64,000 bases of DNA from Rhizobium tibeticum (GTDB taxonomy: Bacteria; Pseudomonadota; Alphaproteobacteria; Rhizobiales; Rhizobiaceae): the NCBI RefSeq assembly GCF_900110205.1, contig NZ_FOCV01000022.1, forward strand, positions 1 through 64,000, written 5' to 3'. Position numbers and translations under genes: made by a program. The notes under the pieces are model-generated. The model was not told the DNA's origin. It did no database searches and was given only the letters and a program-made list of their open reading frames with translations. This document shows, piece by piece, positions 7,533 to 15,915 of the stretch (position 1 is its first letter; each line of letters starts with the position of its first letter).

Positions 7533-8603
7533 CTAGTTGCAGCGCAATCCGGTTTCTGCGTCGAAGAGGTGGATTGCCTCCCGATCAAAGGAAAGCATCA
7601 GCTGCTGGCCATTCTCCAATGCCGTGCGCGACGGCAGGCAGGCCGTCAGGCGCTGCGTGCCGACGAAAGCGGTGACGACAAGCTCGGGGCCAGTCAATTC
7701 GGCAACCTCGCACGTCACCGGAATCGTGAGGCCGGACGAGCCAAGTCGAAGTGCCTCGGGCCGTATGCCTGCAATCAGCTTCTGGCCATCCTTGGGCCGG
7801 ATTTCAAATCCCTCCGGCAGGGGCAGCATGGTCTCGCTGCCGTCGATCTGAAGTTCGCTGCCGCGAGCCGTAGTCTTTAGAAGGTTCATTGGCGGGGCAC
7901 CGACAAAGGTGGCGACGTAGAGGGTTGCGGGCCGGTCGTAAATCTCTGATGGGGTGCCAAGCTGTTCGATCCGCCCGTCGCGCATGACCGCGATGCGGGT
8001 GGCAAGCGTCATGGCCTCGATCTGGTCGTGCGTTACGTAGACGACCGTGGTCTTGAGCATCTGATGCAGGCGCTTGAGTTCGGTGCGCATCTCCATGCGT
8101 AATTTAGCATCGAGATTGGACAGTGGTTCATCGAACAGGAAGACCTCCGGCTTGCGCACCAGAGCCCGGCCGATCGCAACGCGCTGGCGTTGACCGCCGG
8201 ACAGCTGGCTTGGCTTGCGTTCCAGCAGGCTTTCGATCTGGAGCAGCTTGGCGGCATCGCGTACGGCCTGGTCACGCGCGACGGCTGGAACCTTGCGCAT
8301 TTCAAGGCCGAAGCCGATATTGCGGTGGACAGTCAGGTTCGGATAAAGCGCATAGGACTGGAAGACCATGGCGATATCGCGATCCTTCGGATGCACGCCA
8401 AGGACCGAGCGCGCGCCGATGCGCACGTCGCCGCTGGTGGCTTCGGCCAAACCTGCGATGATATTGAGCAGGGTCGACTTGCCACAGCCCGAGGAGCCGA
8501 GCAGCACGAGAAATTCGCCGCTTTCGAGCGCAATGTCGATGCCCTTCAGGGTTTCGACGTCGCCGTATGTCTTGCGGATATTGACGATTTCAAGCGCACT
8601 CAT
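7533..8603 (-). CDS. Sugar ABC transporter ATP-binding protein (UgpC/MalK class)
   Basis: A 356-residue CUT1-type ATPase. It carries Walker A GSSGCGKST, VFQSYALYPN, signature LSGGQRQR, Walker B VFLFDEPLSNLDAKLR and VTHDQIEAMTLA in the first 230 residues. A TOBE regulatory domain fills the rest and includes the IAGIRPEALRL strand. It is the last gene of a minus-strand operon and overlaps the kinase gene by four bases. It energises the two permeases encoded upstream. Its 3' end meets the convergent amine-oxidase gene with only 7 bases between them. Confidence 0.95.
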   Translation of the reverse strand: MSALEIVNIRKTYGDVETLKGIDIALESGEFLVLLGSSGCGKSTLLNIIAGLAEATSGDVRIGARSVLGVHPKDRDIAMVFQSYALYPNLTVHRNIGFGLEMRKVPAVARDQAVRDAAKLLQIESLLERKPSQLSGGQRQRVAIGRALVRKPEVFLFDEPLSNLDAKLRMEMRTELKRLHQMLKTTVVYVTHDQIEAMTLATRIAVMRDGRIEQLGTPSEIYDRPATLYVATFVGAPPMNLLKTTARGSELQIDGSETMLPLPEGFEIRPKDGQKLIAGIRPEALRLGSSGLTIPVTCEVAELTGPELVVTAFVGTQRLTACLPSRTALENGQQLMLSFDREAIHLFDAETGLRCN

Positions 8604-9532
8604 GGAGCGGTTTCCTCCGACATTGATTGACCGCCGTAGTTGCGGGGAAGCGTGGAAATGGCCCGCGAGGCGACCTCGGTTCCCGCCGCCAGGCAGTCAG
8701 CGAGAGATCTTTCTTGCGCCAACGCTGCAAGAAAGCCCGCATTGAAGACGTCTCCGGCGCCGATCGTATCGACGACCTTGACCGAGGGGGCCGTAACCGA
8801 GATGTTTTGCCCGTCCGCGCCGATCGCCAGCGCCCCATCTGGTCCGCGCTTGACGACGACGATCGCGCCGTCCGGCATATGCGATCGGATTTCGATTGCC
8901 GCTTCGACCGGATCGTCGAGGCCAGCAAGCGTGGTGGACTCCACTTCGTTGAGAAGCGCGATTGCGCAGCGCGACAGCCAACGTCGCGTGGCATCGCAAT
9001 TGTCGCTCGTCCAGCCGTCGAGCGGCCAGCCGGTATCGAGCGCGACCGCGATCTTGTGCTGATCAGCCCAGTTGAAGAAAGCATCGTATTGGCGCGTGAG
9101 ATCGTCCGTCAGGAACGAGCCGCACAGCAACGCATAGCCGCCTGAAAGCTTGGCGCCGTCGAGAACGGCGAGCACATCGGCCAGGCTGAATCGAGGTAGA
9201 TGGCCACGCGTGGTAAAGAAGGTGCGCTCGCCATCGGGATGCGTGATGCCGACAGAAAGCGTCGTTTGCTCGGCGCGTACCGGCCATTTCGCGGAGCGCT
9301 TTGCGAAGGCCTCGCTCAGCCAGCGGCCGAACTGATCGTTACCGACATTGGCCGCGATCTCGAACTCGACGCCGAGACCATTCCAGGCGAGCGCGCTGTT
9401 GCCGGCCGCTCCGCCCACGCGCAATTCGTCATGATCGACGATGATCTCGGTGCCGGCCTTCGGCCAGGGGGCTGCGGGACCGAGAATAAGGTCGATATTG
9501 ACGTTTCCGATGACAGCAAGAGGACGCATCAT
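8600..9532 (-). CDS. PfkB-family carbohydrate kinase
   Basis: A 310-residue kinase of the ribokinase/PfkB family. The N-terminal GNVNIDLILG and the glycine-rich VGGAAGNSALA are substrate-binding signatures. DTIGAGDVFNAGF near residue 250 is the C-terminal signature with the catalytic Asp and anion hole. It overlaps its neighbours by four bases on both sides, so it is a fixed member of the operon. With the adjacent SIS protein it recalls the FrlD kinase/FrlB deglycase pair used for glycated amino acids; the substrate is inferred from context only. Confidence 0.85.
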   Translation of the reverse strand: MMRPLAVIGNVNIDLILGPAAPWPKAGTEIIVDHDELRVGGAAGNSALAWNGLGVEFEIAANVGNDQFGRWLSEAFAKRSAKWPVRAEQTTLSVGITHPDGERTFFTTRGHLPRFSLADVLAVLDGAKLSGGYALLCGSFLTDDLTRQYDAFFNWADQHKIAVALDTGWPLDGWTSDNCDATRRWLSRCAIALLNEVESTTLAGLDDPVEAAIEIRSHMPDGAIVVVKRGPDGALAIGADGQNISVTAPSVKVVDTIGAGDVFNAGFLAALAQERSLADCLAAGTEVASRAISTLPRNYGGQSMSEETAP

Positions 9533-10551
9533 TCGCTCCGGGTGATCTTTGTCGAACGCACCGGCGTACCGGCGTTGTCAACCCGCGCATCGGCAAAGGC
9601 AATCATCAACCGCTGTGCGACAGGCAGCATCGCGAAGATCGCGGCAAGACCGGAAGCCGGCCTGAAGCCGATGGTAACGGCGCCAGCAACAGGCTCTTCG
9701 CCAGATGCATCGAAGATGATGACCGGAGCGCCGGTTTCGACCGCCGATACCGCCATGGCGGTGACCAAGCTTGCAGTGCGGTCGTGGCCTCGGAAAAGGA
9801 TGACGCCGATCGCCGGGCCGAGCATTTCCATGGGTCCATGCCGCAACTGCCCGCCCTCGAGCGAAAAGCAGGGGAGACGGGCGAGTTCCGTCAGGCCAAG
9901 TGCCAGCGCCTCGGCAAGGCCCTGCAGGCGCCGTCCCGACGTGACGACGGTCGCCACGCCATCCAAAGCTGCAAGGGCGGCATCGATGTCCGCTCGCTCG
10001 GGCGACGTCAGAGCGGCAAGCGCGGCGGCCGGATCGTCGCCAAGGGCCGCCAGCACCGCCAGATGCAGGGCAAAGGAGACTGTCAGGCTGCGGGTCGCTG
10101 CAAACGCCAACTCTGAGCCTCCAGCACCGCCGAGGGAAGGTGCCATGCGCGCGAGAAATGATCCTGCCTCCAGCGTCAGGCCGAACGTGTCAGCGCCGCC
10201 TCCGGTCTCGGTGAAAAAACGCACGACTTCGGCGCTTTCGCCCGATTGAGAGGTAATGATGACGGTTCTGCCGTCGAGCAATAGCGGTTGCCCCAGCTGT
10301 TCAGAAAGGGGTAGAGCGATCGCGTCGATGCCGAGTGCGCGGTAGAGCGGCTCGACTGCGCGACCGACGGCATGAGATCCGCCCATGCCGAGGAGAAGGA
10401 GGCTGCCGTTCTTCTTCAGCGAGGCGGCGATGTCCCGAGCCGTTAGCTTTGCGCCATCGTAGGACGCCAGCGCATCCGCATGCTGACGCGCCATCTCGCG
10501 ATCGATTGCAATCAGGCCGGTTGGTCGTGTCGCTTCCATGGTGCTTGTCAT
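9529..10551 (-). CDS. SIS-domain protein (GlmS/FrlB-like sugar isomerase or deglycase)
   Basis: A 340-residue protein with two SIS phosphosugar-binding domains. The first contains LLLLGMGGSHAVG and the Ser-rich IITSQSGESAEV loop that grips phosphate. The second carries the FSLEGGQLRHGPMEML motif seen in GlmS and FrlB. The ATG at 10551 overlaps the permease stop (ATGA); longer in-frame starts run into the permease gene and give an arginine-rich, non-family N-terminus. FrlB-type enzymes split 6-phosphofructosyl-amino acids and AgaS-type enzymes act on amino sugars. With a PfkB kinase and a CUT1 importer beside it, an Amadori-compound or amino-sugar substrate is the best guess. Confidence 0.8.
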   Translation of the reverse strand: MTSTMEATRPTGLIAIDREMARQHADALASYDGAKLTARDIAASLKKNGSLLLLGMGGSHAVGRAVEPLYRALGIDAIALPLSEQLGQPLLLDGRTVIITSQSGESAEVVRFFTETGGGADTFGLTLEAGSFLARMAPSLGGAGGSELAFAATRSLTVSFALHLAVLAALGDDPAAALAALTSPERADIDAALAALDGVATVVTSGRRLQGLAEALALGLTELARLPCFSLEGGQLRHGPMEMLGPAIGVILFRGHDRTASLVTAMAVSAVETGAPVIIFDASGEEPVAGAVTIGFRPASGLAAIFAMLPVAQRLMIAFADARVDNAGTPVRSTKITRSE

Positions 10552-11393
10552 CCCTTCACGCCGCCGCTGGTCAACCCGGAAATCAGGGCGCGTTGCATGA
10601 CGAGACCGATGAGCACCGGCGGCAGGGCGGCGAGCACACCGGCGGTTGCGATCAATCCGTAATCGGACACACGGCCGCCGGCCAGATCGGCAATGGCAAC
10701 CGTGAGTGTCTTGGCGCGCTGATCGGAGGTGAAGAGCAGCGCGTAGAAAAATTCGTCCCACCCCAGCAGGAAGGCAAACAGCGCCGAGGTCGCAACGACC
10801 GGCATTGCGAGCGGCAGAGTGATGATCTTCCAGGTCTGGAACAGGCCTGCGCCATCGATCATCGCGGCAGCTTCAATCTCTTTCGGTATGGAATCGAAGC
10901 CTGATTTCATGAGCCACGTGGTGAAGGGCGCGAGGATCGTCAGATAAACCAGTGCAAGGCCGAAGACGTTGTTCAACATGCCGAGATACGACAGGCCCAT
11001 GTAGAGCGGCACGGAAAGCGCGACCGGGGGCAGCATGTAGGTCGAAACCACCATCGACAGCGACCAGCCGACCGAAGGGGTGCGCGACACAGCCCAACCC
11101 GCCGGTATGGCAAGCGCGATCGCGGCGATCGTCGCCATTCCGGCAACCTCGATGCTGTTTCTGAGCGACGAGGTGAAGGCGGCACCCGCGCTGTTTTCGA
11201 TGGTCGACAGCAGAACGCCGTAACGCGAGAAATCAGCCGACTGCGGCCACCATGGCAGCGGCTTTGCGGCAAGATCGGCCGCCGGCGAGATGCTCATGAC
11301 GAACAGCCACAGTATCGGCGCCAAGATGATGGCGGCAAGCAACAGGGCGCAGACATAGACGAAGGCTGAAAAGATCGCGCTCTTGCGTTCCAT
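10548..11393 (-). CDS. Sugar ABC transporter permease (MalG/UgpE-like)
   Basis: A 281-residue CUT1 permease with about six hydrophobic segments. The EAA loop PKEIEAAAMIDGAGLFQTWK lies around residue 185, and the protein ends in the common SGLTSGGVKG tail. It overlaps the preceding permease gene by one base (TGATG type) and the SIS gene by four, so the operon is tightly coupled. Together with the MalF-like partner it forms the membrane channel for a sugar-type substrate. Confidence 0.93.
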   Translation of the reverse strand: MERKSAIFSAFVYVCALLLAAIILAPILWLFVMSISPAADLAAKPLPWWPQSADFSRYGVLLSTIENSAGAAFTSSLRNSIEVAGMATIAAIALAIPAGWAVSRTPSVGWSLSMVVSTYMLPPVALSVPLYMGLSYLGMLNNVFGLALVYLTILAPFTTWLMKSGFDSIPKEIEAAAMIDGAGLFQTWKIITLPLAMPVVATSALFAFLLGWDEFFYALLFTSDQRAKTLTVAIADLAGGRVSDYGLIATAGVLAALPPVLIGLVMQRALISGLTSGGVKG

Positions 11394-12277
11394 CAGGCGG
11401 CACTCCCTGCAGTCTTGCGCACCAGCGCGCCATAGGCGACGGCAAGCAGCGTTACCAGCAATGTGACGATCAGTGCCAGCGAGGCGCCGGAGCCCGCACG
11501 TTGGAATGAAAACGCCTCCTGATAGACGAGGATCGACAATGTTCTTGTGCTGTTGGCCGGGCCGCCACGGGTCATCACCCAGATGATGTCGAACACCTTG
11601 AAGGCTTCGATGGTGCGCAGCACCAGCGCCACCATCAACGGACCGGCGAGATAGGGCAGGATCACGAAGCGAAAGCGGGCGAAGGGGCCCGCGCCATCGA
11701 CCAGCGAGGCGGCGGTGATGTCACGCGGGACTGCCTGCAAGGCAGCGAGCGCAATCAAGGCCACCAGCGGAAAGTTCTTCCAGCAGTCTGCGACGATCAG
11801 GGCGGCAAGTGCCGTTCCCGGTTCGCCGAGCCACGAGCGATAGGCGTCGATCAGGCCGATTTGCGTTAGTGCTGCGTTAAGCGCGCCGTACTCCGGATTG
11901 TAGATCAGCCGCCAGAGCGTGGCGTTGACGACCGTTGGCAGCGCCCAGGGAAGGATCATCAGGGCACGCAACAGCGCGCGGCCGCGAAATTGCTGGTTGA
12001 GGAGAAGCGCTGCAAGCACGCCGATCACCATTTCGGCGGCGACCGAAATCACGGCGAACCAAGTGGTCGTGATCAAGCTTCGCTGAAAATTCGACCCGGA
12101 GATCATCTTCACGTAATTGTCGATGCCGACGAAGTTGCCGGCGGTGCCGACAAGCTTGGCGTCAGTGAAAGACAGGCCGATCGTATCGACCAGCGGCCAT
12201 CCGATGACCGCGATCATCACGACAAGCAGCGGCAACATCAAAAGCCACGCGCGGGTCGTCATCCAGGTGCCGGACAT
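11393..12277 (-). CDS. Sugar ABC transporter permease (MalF/UgpA-like)
   Basis: A 294-residue CUT1 permease with a first hydrophobic segment at about residues 10-30. The EAA-loop region reads PRDITAASLVDGAGPFARFR, with FKVFDIIWVMTRGGPANST downstream, a hallmark of this subfamily. It lies between the binding-protein gene and the MalG-like gene and follows an intercistronic hairpin. It is expected to pair with the downstream permease in the inner membrane. Confidence 0.93.
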   Translation of the reverse strand: MSGTWMTTRAWLLMLPLLVVMIAVIGWPLVDTIGLSFTDAKLVGTAGNFVGIDNYVKMISGSNFQRSLITTTWFAVISVAAEMVIGVLAALLLNQQFRGRALLRALMILPWALPTVVNATLWRLIYNPEYGALNAALTQIGLIDAYRSWLGEPGTALAALIVADCWKNFPLVALIALAALQAVPRDITAASLVDGAGPFARFRFVILPYLAGPLMVALVLRTIEAFKVFDIIWVMTRGGPANSTRTLSILVYQEAFSFQRAGSGASLALIVTLLVTLLAVAYGALVRKTAGSAA

Positions 12278-12316
12278 GGGGCGCGCCTCTCAATTCATCG
12301 GATTGTTACAGTGGAG

Positions 12317-12338
12317 CCAGGCGGCGCGGGCCGCCTGG
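12317..12338 (-). other. Intercistronic hairpin after the sugar-binding-protein gene
   Basis: Perfect nine-base arms CCAGGCGGC (12317-12325) and GCCGCCTGG (12330-12338) enclose a four-base loop, between the binding-protein stop and the first permease start on the minus strand. No T-run follows, so partial termination or mRNA stabilisation is more likely than a full terminator. Confidence 0.65.
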
Positions 12339-12351
12339 ACGGTTGTATCGC

Positions 12352-13590
12352 TTAAAGACCGCTGTTGTCGGCTGCCGACTTCAGGGCGTCTTCCGGCGAG
12401 GACTGGCCGAGCAGGGATTCCTGGATTGCTTGCTGCAGGGCGGTCGAGAGTTCCTGATACTTCGGCGTGGTCGGGCGTGGATACATAGCGGCGAGTCCGA
12501 TCTTGGCCGCTGCTATCATTTCTTCCTGACCCTTCGTCACCGCCGGATCCTCGTAAGAGGAGGCCCAGATCGGCAGGCTGAGCTTGGCGTATTGGTTCTG
12601 GGTCGCCTGGGAGGTCATGAATGCGATGTACTTCCAAGCCTCATCCGGATGCTTGCTGGCAGTGGTTATGCCAAGGCCCATCGAGCCGTTGACGGCCGAC
12701 GCTTCGCTCTTGCCCGCAACGCCCGGCGCCGGAACAACGCCGACCTTGCCAGCGACCTTGCTGTCCTTCGGGTCGTTCGCCATGTTGTACATGTAGGTCC
12801 AGTTCAGCGCGAAGGCGGCATCGCCGTTTTGAAAGACCTTACGGACATCCTCTTCCAGGAACTCCTTGGAGTTCGGGTTCGTCAGGCCGGATTTGTAGCT
12901 GGACACCATATAGTTCAGCGCGTCGAGACCGCCGCCATTCTGGAAGTCCGGCTTGCCATCCTTCAGGAAGTCGCCCTTATAGGCGCTGACGAGTGTCGTG
13001 TAATCGCAGATCACGGCTTCGGCCTGCGACCAGCTCCAGGCGATCGGCGTCGCCAGCAGGCCCTTGTCCTTGATGATCTTTGCCTGTTCGCTCAGCTCGT
13101 CCCAGGTCTTCGGCGGGGTCTTGATACCGGCCTTCTCCAGGATTTCCTTGTTGTAGAACAGGTACTTGGTATCGAGGATCCACGGCATGCCATAATATTT
13201 GCTGTCGTACTGAACCGTCGTCCATGCGCCGGGCAGAATGCCCTTCTTCATGTCATCGGTGATGCGCGAGGAGACGTCGACCAGCACATTGTTGGTTGCG
13301 TATTCGGCCGGCCAGATGACGTCGAAGAGGACGACGTCATAACCGCCGCCGGACCCTTGAGCGAGCACGGTCTTGTCATGTAGCCCCTCGTAGGGAACGA
13401 ATTCGAGATTGACCTTGACGTCGGGGTTCGCCTTTGAAAAAGCATCCGTCATGGCGCGGACGTCAGCCTCGCTATAGGCCGCCTGCGCCATGAACAGCGC
13501 GTTGATCGCCGTTTCAGCAAAGGCGTGCGGCGCAAACGATGCGCCGATCAGTGCTGCGCCAAGCAGCGTCTTGTTTAGGGATTTCAACAT
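12352..13590 (-). CDS. Extracellular solute-binding protein (family 1, CUT1 sugar type)
   Basis: A 412-residue periplasmic binding protein. The ATG at 13590 follows GGAGG with seven bases between them and opens a signal peptide of about 24 residues ending PHAFA|E. Longer starts would bury that signal. The mature part has family 1 features: an FVPYEGLHDKTVLAQ strand, GGGYDVVLFDVIWPAEYA, and a PPKTWDELSEQAKII segment. It is first in the minus-strand sugar operon and divergent from the ROK regulator. It delivers the ligand to the MalF/MalG-like pair. Confidence 0.93.
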   Translation of the reverse strand: MLKSLNKTLLGAALIGASFAPHAFAETAINALFMAQAAYSEADVRAMTDAFSKANPDVKVNLEFVPYEGLHDKTVLAQGSGGGYDVVLFDVIWPAEYATNNVLVDVSSRITDDMKKGILPGAWTTVQYDSKYYGMPWILDTKYLFYNKEILEKAGIKTPPKTWDELSEQAKIIKDKGLLATPIAWSWSQAEAVICDYTTLVSAYKGDFLKDGKPDFQNGGGLDALNYMVSSYKSGLTNPNSKEFLEEDVRKVFQNGDAAFALNWTYMYNMANDPKDSKVAGKVGVVPAPGVAGKSEASAVNGSMGLGITTASKHPDEAWKYIAFMTSQATQNQYAKLSLPIWASSYEDPAVTKGQEEMIAAAKIGLAAMYPRPTTPKYQELSTALQQAIQESLLGQSSPEDALKSAADNSGL

Positions 13591-13752
13591 TCCAGCCTCC
13601 AGTTTCTTGACATTCACCCAATTCCTGAGGGCGGCTGTCGCCGCCGTCAGCTGTCGAAATGACACCCGGCTTGCCGGGCTGCCAGATTCGGAGCGTCGAC
13701 GGAGCCGTTTTTTTTGGCTCTTTGCGTTCCCTGGAACTCTTCGGTTCCTTAT

Positions 13753-13773
13753 TAAGTCAATTGTCTTGACTTA
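13753..13773. promoter_or_regulatory. Palindromic operator candidate for the ROK regulator
   Basis: A perfect inverted repeat with arms TAAGTCAA (13753-13760) and TTGACTTA (13766-13773) and a five-base spacer sits in the 225-base region between the sugar operon and the ROK gene. The right arm includes TTGACT, usable as a -35 for the ROK gene. Its symmetry and position suggest an operator controlling both directions; no binding data are implied. Confidence 0.55.
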
Positions 13774-13815
13774 TTTGTTCTTCAATATTCTATTGCTGTC
13801 AAGAGGGAATTCAGG

Positions 13816-15021
13816 ATGAACGACACGCGCCCAATACGGGCAAAGAGCGGCACCAATCACGAAGGCACCAGCGCCCACAACAGGCGGGTGATGATGGACG
13901 CCTTGAGGATGAATGGGCCGCTTTCACGCGCGGATCTGGCGCGCGCCACGAAGCTCACCAAGCAGACCGTGTCGAATATCATCGACGAACTTGAGCAGGA
14001 CGGGCTGGTCACAGCGCAGGAGGCCATCCGCAAGGGCAGGGGCCAGCCATCGACACCTTTTCGACTGGTGCCGGAGGGGGCGTTTGCGATCGGGCTGCAG
14101 ATTGATCGTCACGTGAGCCGTGCCATCGCCGTCGATCTTGTCGGCAATGTGCTGACCCGGGCTGAGGCGAACCTGCCGCCAGGTGGCCCCTCGCGTGGGG
14201 CAGCGGTCATTCTAAAGCTCATTGACAAGGTTCGCCGTGAACTTGCGGGCCTGGTTGCCCAATCGGAGGGCCGGCTCGTTGGTCTGGGCGCGGCAATGCC
14301 CGGCCCCTTCGGCGTCGAGGTGACCGGCGACGATCCCTGGATGATGGCGGCCTGGCAAAAATTTCCGCTGCTGGAAACGCTTGCGACAGGCACAGGCCTT
14401 GGCGTTCGTCTGCAAAACGATGCGGCCGCGTGCGCGACGGCTGAGCGCATGGTCGGCGCTGCCCACGGGCTCGATCACGCCGTCTGCCTCTATCTCGGCT
14501 ACGGCATCGGTGCCGGCCTGATCCTCGGCGGCGAACTCTATAGCGGTGCGCATGGGAATGCCGGCGAAATCGGCATGGCGCTCCTTTCGGCCAGCGGCAG
14601 TCCGACACCGCTCGAACATCGCGCCTCACTCGCCTCACTCTACCAGCATCTGGCAATCGATCCGGCAGATCCCGGCGTCTATGCGATGGTGAACGAACTC
14701 ACGCTGAACAACGATGCGAGAATTAACAGCTGGATCGAGGAAGCGGTGATGGATCTGCGCTGGAGCGTGCATCTGATCGAATCGATCTTCGATCCGCAGA
14801 CCGTCATACTCTGCGGTGGTGCGCCTGAGGCCCTGGCGCGACGTCTGGTCGAGGCCATGCATCCTCTCTCCCCATCCATCGCCGATCGCCGTCACCGGGT
14901 CATTCCTCGTTTCCAGCTTGGCATGACTGATCCGTGGGCCGTCGCACTTGGCGCGGCCGCCGATCCGATCAGCCGCGCCTTCGATCCAAGCTTTGCGGCC
15001 ATTCTCAAGGATTCGCCGTGA
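13816..15021 (+). CDS. ROK-family transcriptional regulator (NagC/XylR type)
   Basis: A 401-residue repressor. Residues about 25-85 form a winged helix-turn-helix (LSRADLARATKLTKQTVSNI). The rest is a ROK sugar-kinase-like domain with AAMPGPFG and an LGYGIGAGLILGGELYSGAHG glycine-rich segment (given here up to its core). The usual zinc-binding CxCGxxGCxE motif after GNAGEIGM is absent, replaced by a Ser/Pro-rich stretch, which is unusual for active ROK kinases and some NagC proteins. It is divergent from the frl-like sugar operon and the obvious candidate regulator for it, probably sensing the sugar or its phosphate. Confidence 0.9.
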   Translation: MNDTRPIRAKSGTNHEGTSAHNRRVMMDALRMNGPLSRADLARATKLTKQTVSNIIDELEQDGLVTAQEAIRKGRGQPSTPFRLVPEGAFAIGLQIDRHVSRAIAVDLVGNVLTRAEANLPPGGPSRGAAVILKLIDKVRRELAGLVAQSEGRLVGLGAAMPGPFGVEVTGDDPWMMAAWQKFPLLETLATGTGLGVRLQNDAAACATAERMVGAAHGLDHAVCLYLGYGIGAGLILGGELYSGAHGNAGEIGMALLSASGSPTPLEHRASLASLYQHLAIDPADPGVYAMVNELTLNNDARINSWIEEAVMDLRWSVHLIESIFDPQTVILCGGAPEALARRLVEAMHPLSPSIADRRHRVIPRFQLGMTDPWAVALGAAADPISRAFDPSFAAILKDSP

Positions 15022-15030
15022 GGGCTTCTG

Positions 15031-15504
15031 CTACCGGTGGATCGGATCGATCCACCGCACGTCCTCCGGTTTTTCGACCGGCTCGATATCGAGATTGACG
15101 ACGACTGGCTCCTGGCCGGACCGGACGACGACGCATTCGAGAGTTTCGTCACGGCTGGCATTGATTTCCTGATGGGGGACATAAGGCGGTACATAGATGA
15201 AATCACCGGGACCCGCCTCCGCGGTAAATTCGAGATGGTCGCCCCAGCGCATGCGCGCCTTTCCCTTCACGACATAGATGATACTTTCGAGATCGCCGTG
15301 ATGATGGGCGCCGGTCTTCGCGTTCGCGTGGATGGTGACGGTGCCGGCCCAGATCTTCTCGGCCCCCGCGCGTGCATGGTTGATCGCCGTCGCTCGGTCC
15401 ATTCCGGGCGTCTGCGCGGTATTGGGGTCAAGTGAATTGCCCGGAATGACCTTTACGCCATGCTCGCGCCAGTCGATCGGATCGTGATGGTGATCCTGGG
15501 TCAT
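15031..15504 (-). CDS. Cupin-domain protein
   Basis: A 157-residue single-domain cupin. The first motif GAHHHGDLESIIYVVKG supplies the His/His/Glu metal ligands. The second, GDFIYVPPYVPHQEIN, supplies the last His. The start at 15504 follows a GGGAGG ribosome site and gives MTQDHHHDP; the longer in-frame ORF reaches into the cbpM region and lacks a site. Such proteins are often annotated as cupin-fold dioxygenases or isomerases of unknown substrate. It is convergent with the ROK gene and stands alone. Confidence 0.85.
   Translation of the reverse strand: MTQDHHHDPIDWREHGVKVIPGNSLDPNTAQTPGMDRATAINHARAGAEKIWAGTVTIHANAKTGAHHHGDLESIIYVVKGKARMRWGDHLEFTAEAGPGDFIYVPPYVPHQEINASRDETLECVVVRSGQEPVVVNLDIEPVEKPEDVRWIDPIHR
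15035..15057. terminator. Hairpin at the ROK/cupin convergent junction
   Basis: Nine-base arms CGGTGGATC (15035-15043) and GATCCACCG (15049-15057) with a five-base loop lie immediately downstream of the ROK stop and inside the last codons of the convergent cupin gene. A bidirectional terminator role fits, though no T-run is present. Confidence 0.5.
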
Positions 15505-15580
15505 TTTCGCCTCCCGAGGATAGTCCGTCTTTCGAGATGATATCGCCAGGCCCGGCGAGCACAAGTCAATAGGCGATTGG

Positions 15581-15913
15581 TCAAAGGCCTCGGATGCCGG
15601 CGAGATCGTCCAGCTTGCCACGCAGCCTGCGCTTGACCTCCTCGTCCTGCTCCTCCATGGCGGTAAGCAATTCGCGAAGCGTTCCGCGCAATCCGTGAAT
15701 CTGATCGACGAGGTCCATGATGAGGTCGACGCCGGCGTCGTTGACGCCCATGTCTCGGGTCAGGTCGAGGATGAGCTGCGCCCGCGCGACATCGGTATCG
15801 CGAAAATCGCGGGTGCCGTCACGTCTCTGCGGCAGCAACCATCCCTGCTCGACCCAGACCTCAAGCACCGTCACGTCGATCTTCAGAAAACGGCGGAATT
15901 CAAGATCATCCAT
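15581..15913 (-). CDS. cbpM: Chaperone-modulator protein CbpM
   Basis: A 110-residue MerR-like helical protein. Its N-terminal half (EFRRFLKIDVTVLEVWVEQGW) forms the CbpM recognition helices, followed by a coiled, highly charged C-terminal half. It sits two bases downstream of the CbpA-type DnaJ gene on the same strand, the usual pairing, and is known to bind the J-domain of CbpA and inhibit its co-chaperone and DNA-binding activity. Length and context agree with the family. Confidence 0.85.
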   Translation of the reverse strand: MDDLEFRRFLKIDVTVLEVWVEQGWLLPQRRDGTRDFRDTDVARAQLILDLTRDMGVNDAGVDLIMDLVDQIHGLRGTLRELLTAMEEQDEEVKRRLRGKLDDLAGIRGL

Positions 15914-15915
15914 GG

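Noticed and set aside
9529..10761. Long version of the SIS-domain gene (410 codons)
   Set aside because: The extra 70 codons lie inside the permease gene and give an arginine-rich N-terminus unlike the family; the ATGA-coupled start at 10551 is better.
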